Source: Acidobacteriota bacterium
GTDB lineage: Bacteria; Acidobacteriota; Vicinamibacteria; Vicinamibacterales; UBA8438
Assembly (NCBI GenBank): GCA_011523485.1
Contig: WTGR01000575.1
Location: forward strand, 1 to 6,397
Reading direction: 5' to 3'
Length of the DNA stretch: 6,397 bases
This document shows, one piece after another, positions 5,967 to 6,397 of the stretch. Below the pieces are notes generated by a model. That model was not told the origin of the DNA. It did no database searches and was given only the letters and a program-made list of their open reading frames with translations. How positions within the stretch are numbered: position 1 is the stretch's first letter; each line of letters begins with the position of its first letter. The position numbers and the translations under genes were made by a program.

Positions 5967-6397
<431 letters not shown>

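Overview
The window is a GC-rich bacterial chromosomal segment. Two housekeeping genes, ppk (polyphosphate kinase) and ahcY (S-adenosylhomocysteine hydrolase), frame an accessory stretch made almost entirely of toxin-antitoxin (TA) type modules. GC-ending codons dominate ppk and ahcY. The only clearly AT-rich patch is the hipBA control region (about 2533-2656). The sequence does not fix the organism; a high-GC free-living or host-associated bacterium from a TA-rich lineage fits, and I name no phylum.

Layout. (1) 1-272, minus: an antitoxin gene of the ParD/ribbon-helix-helix type, cut by the left edge; its toxin partner would lie outside the window. (2) 273-341: a divergent control region with a 21-bp inverted repeat (280-300) and an extended -10 promoter facing ppk (312-320). 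(3) 342-2468, plus: ppk, with all recognisable catalytic residues; the open frame extends upstream to 54 but the gene very probably starts at GTG 342. (4) 2469-2668: a stem-loop behind ppk, then three evenly spaced copies of a 16-bp operator-like repeat leading into hipB. (5) 2669-2995 and 2992-4266, plus: hipB and hipA, overlapping by 4 nt, with an intact kinase active site. (6) About 4407-4826, plus: a decayed fic gene whose conserved motifs are spread over all three frames, with an apparent internal deletion. (7) 4827-5240 and 5218-5910, minus: a PIN-domain toxin and a DUF433 antitoxin resembling VapBC45, overlapping by 23 nt. (8) 5967-6397, minus: the C-terminal part of ahcY, cut by the right edge.

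How the parts relate. hipBA and vapBC45 look complete and able to function: antitoxin first, overlapping toxin second, key residues present. The ParD gene shows a third module beginning at the left edge, and the fic remnant is a fourth toxin-like gene that has been inactivated. The fic remnant runs convergently into the 3' end of the vapC gene, so the region looks like a TA hot spot in which newer modules have been added and older ones are decaying. The least ordinary points are the periodic three-operator array before hipB, the antitoxin-type inverted repeat placed where it could also affect ppk transcription, and the legible decay history of fic.
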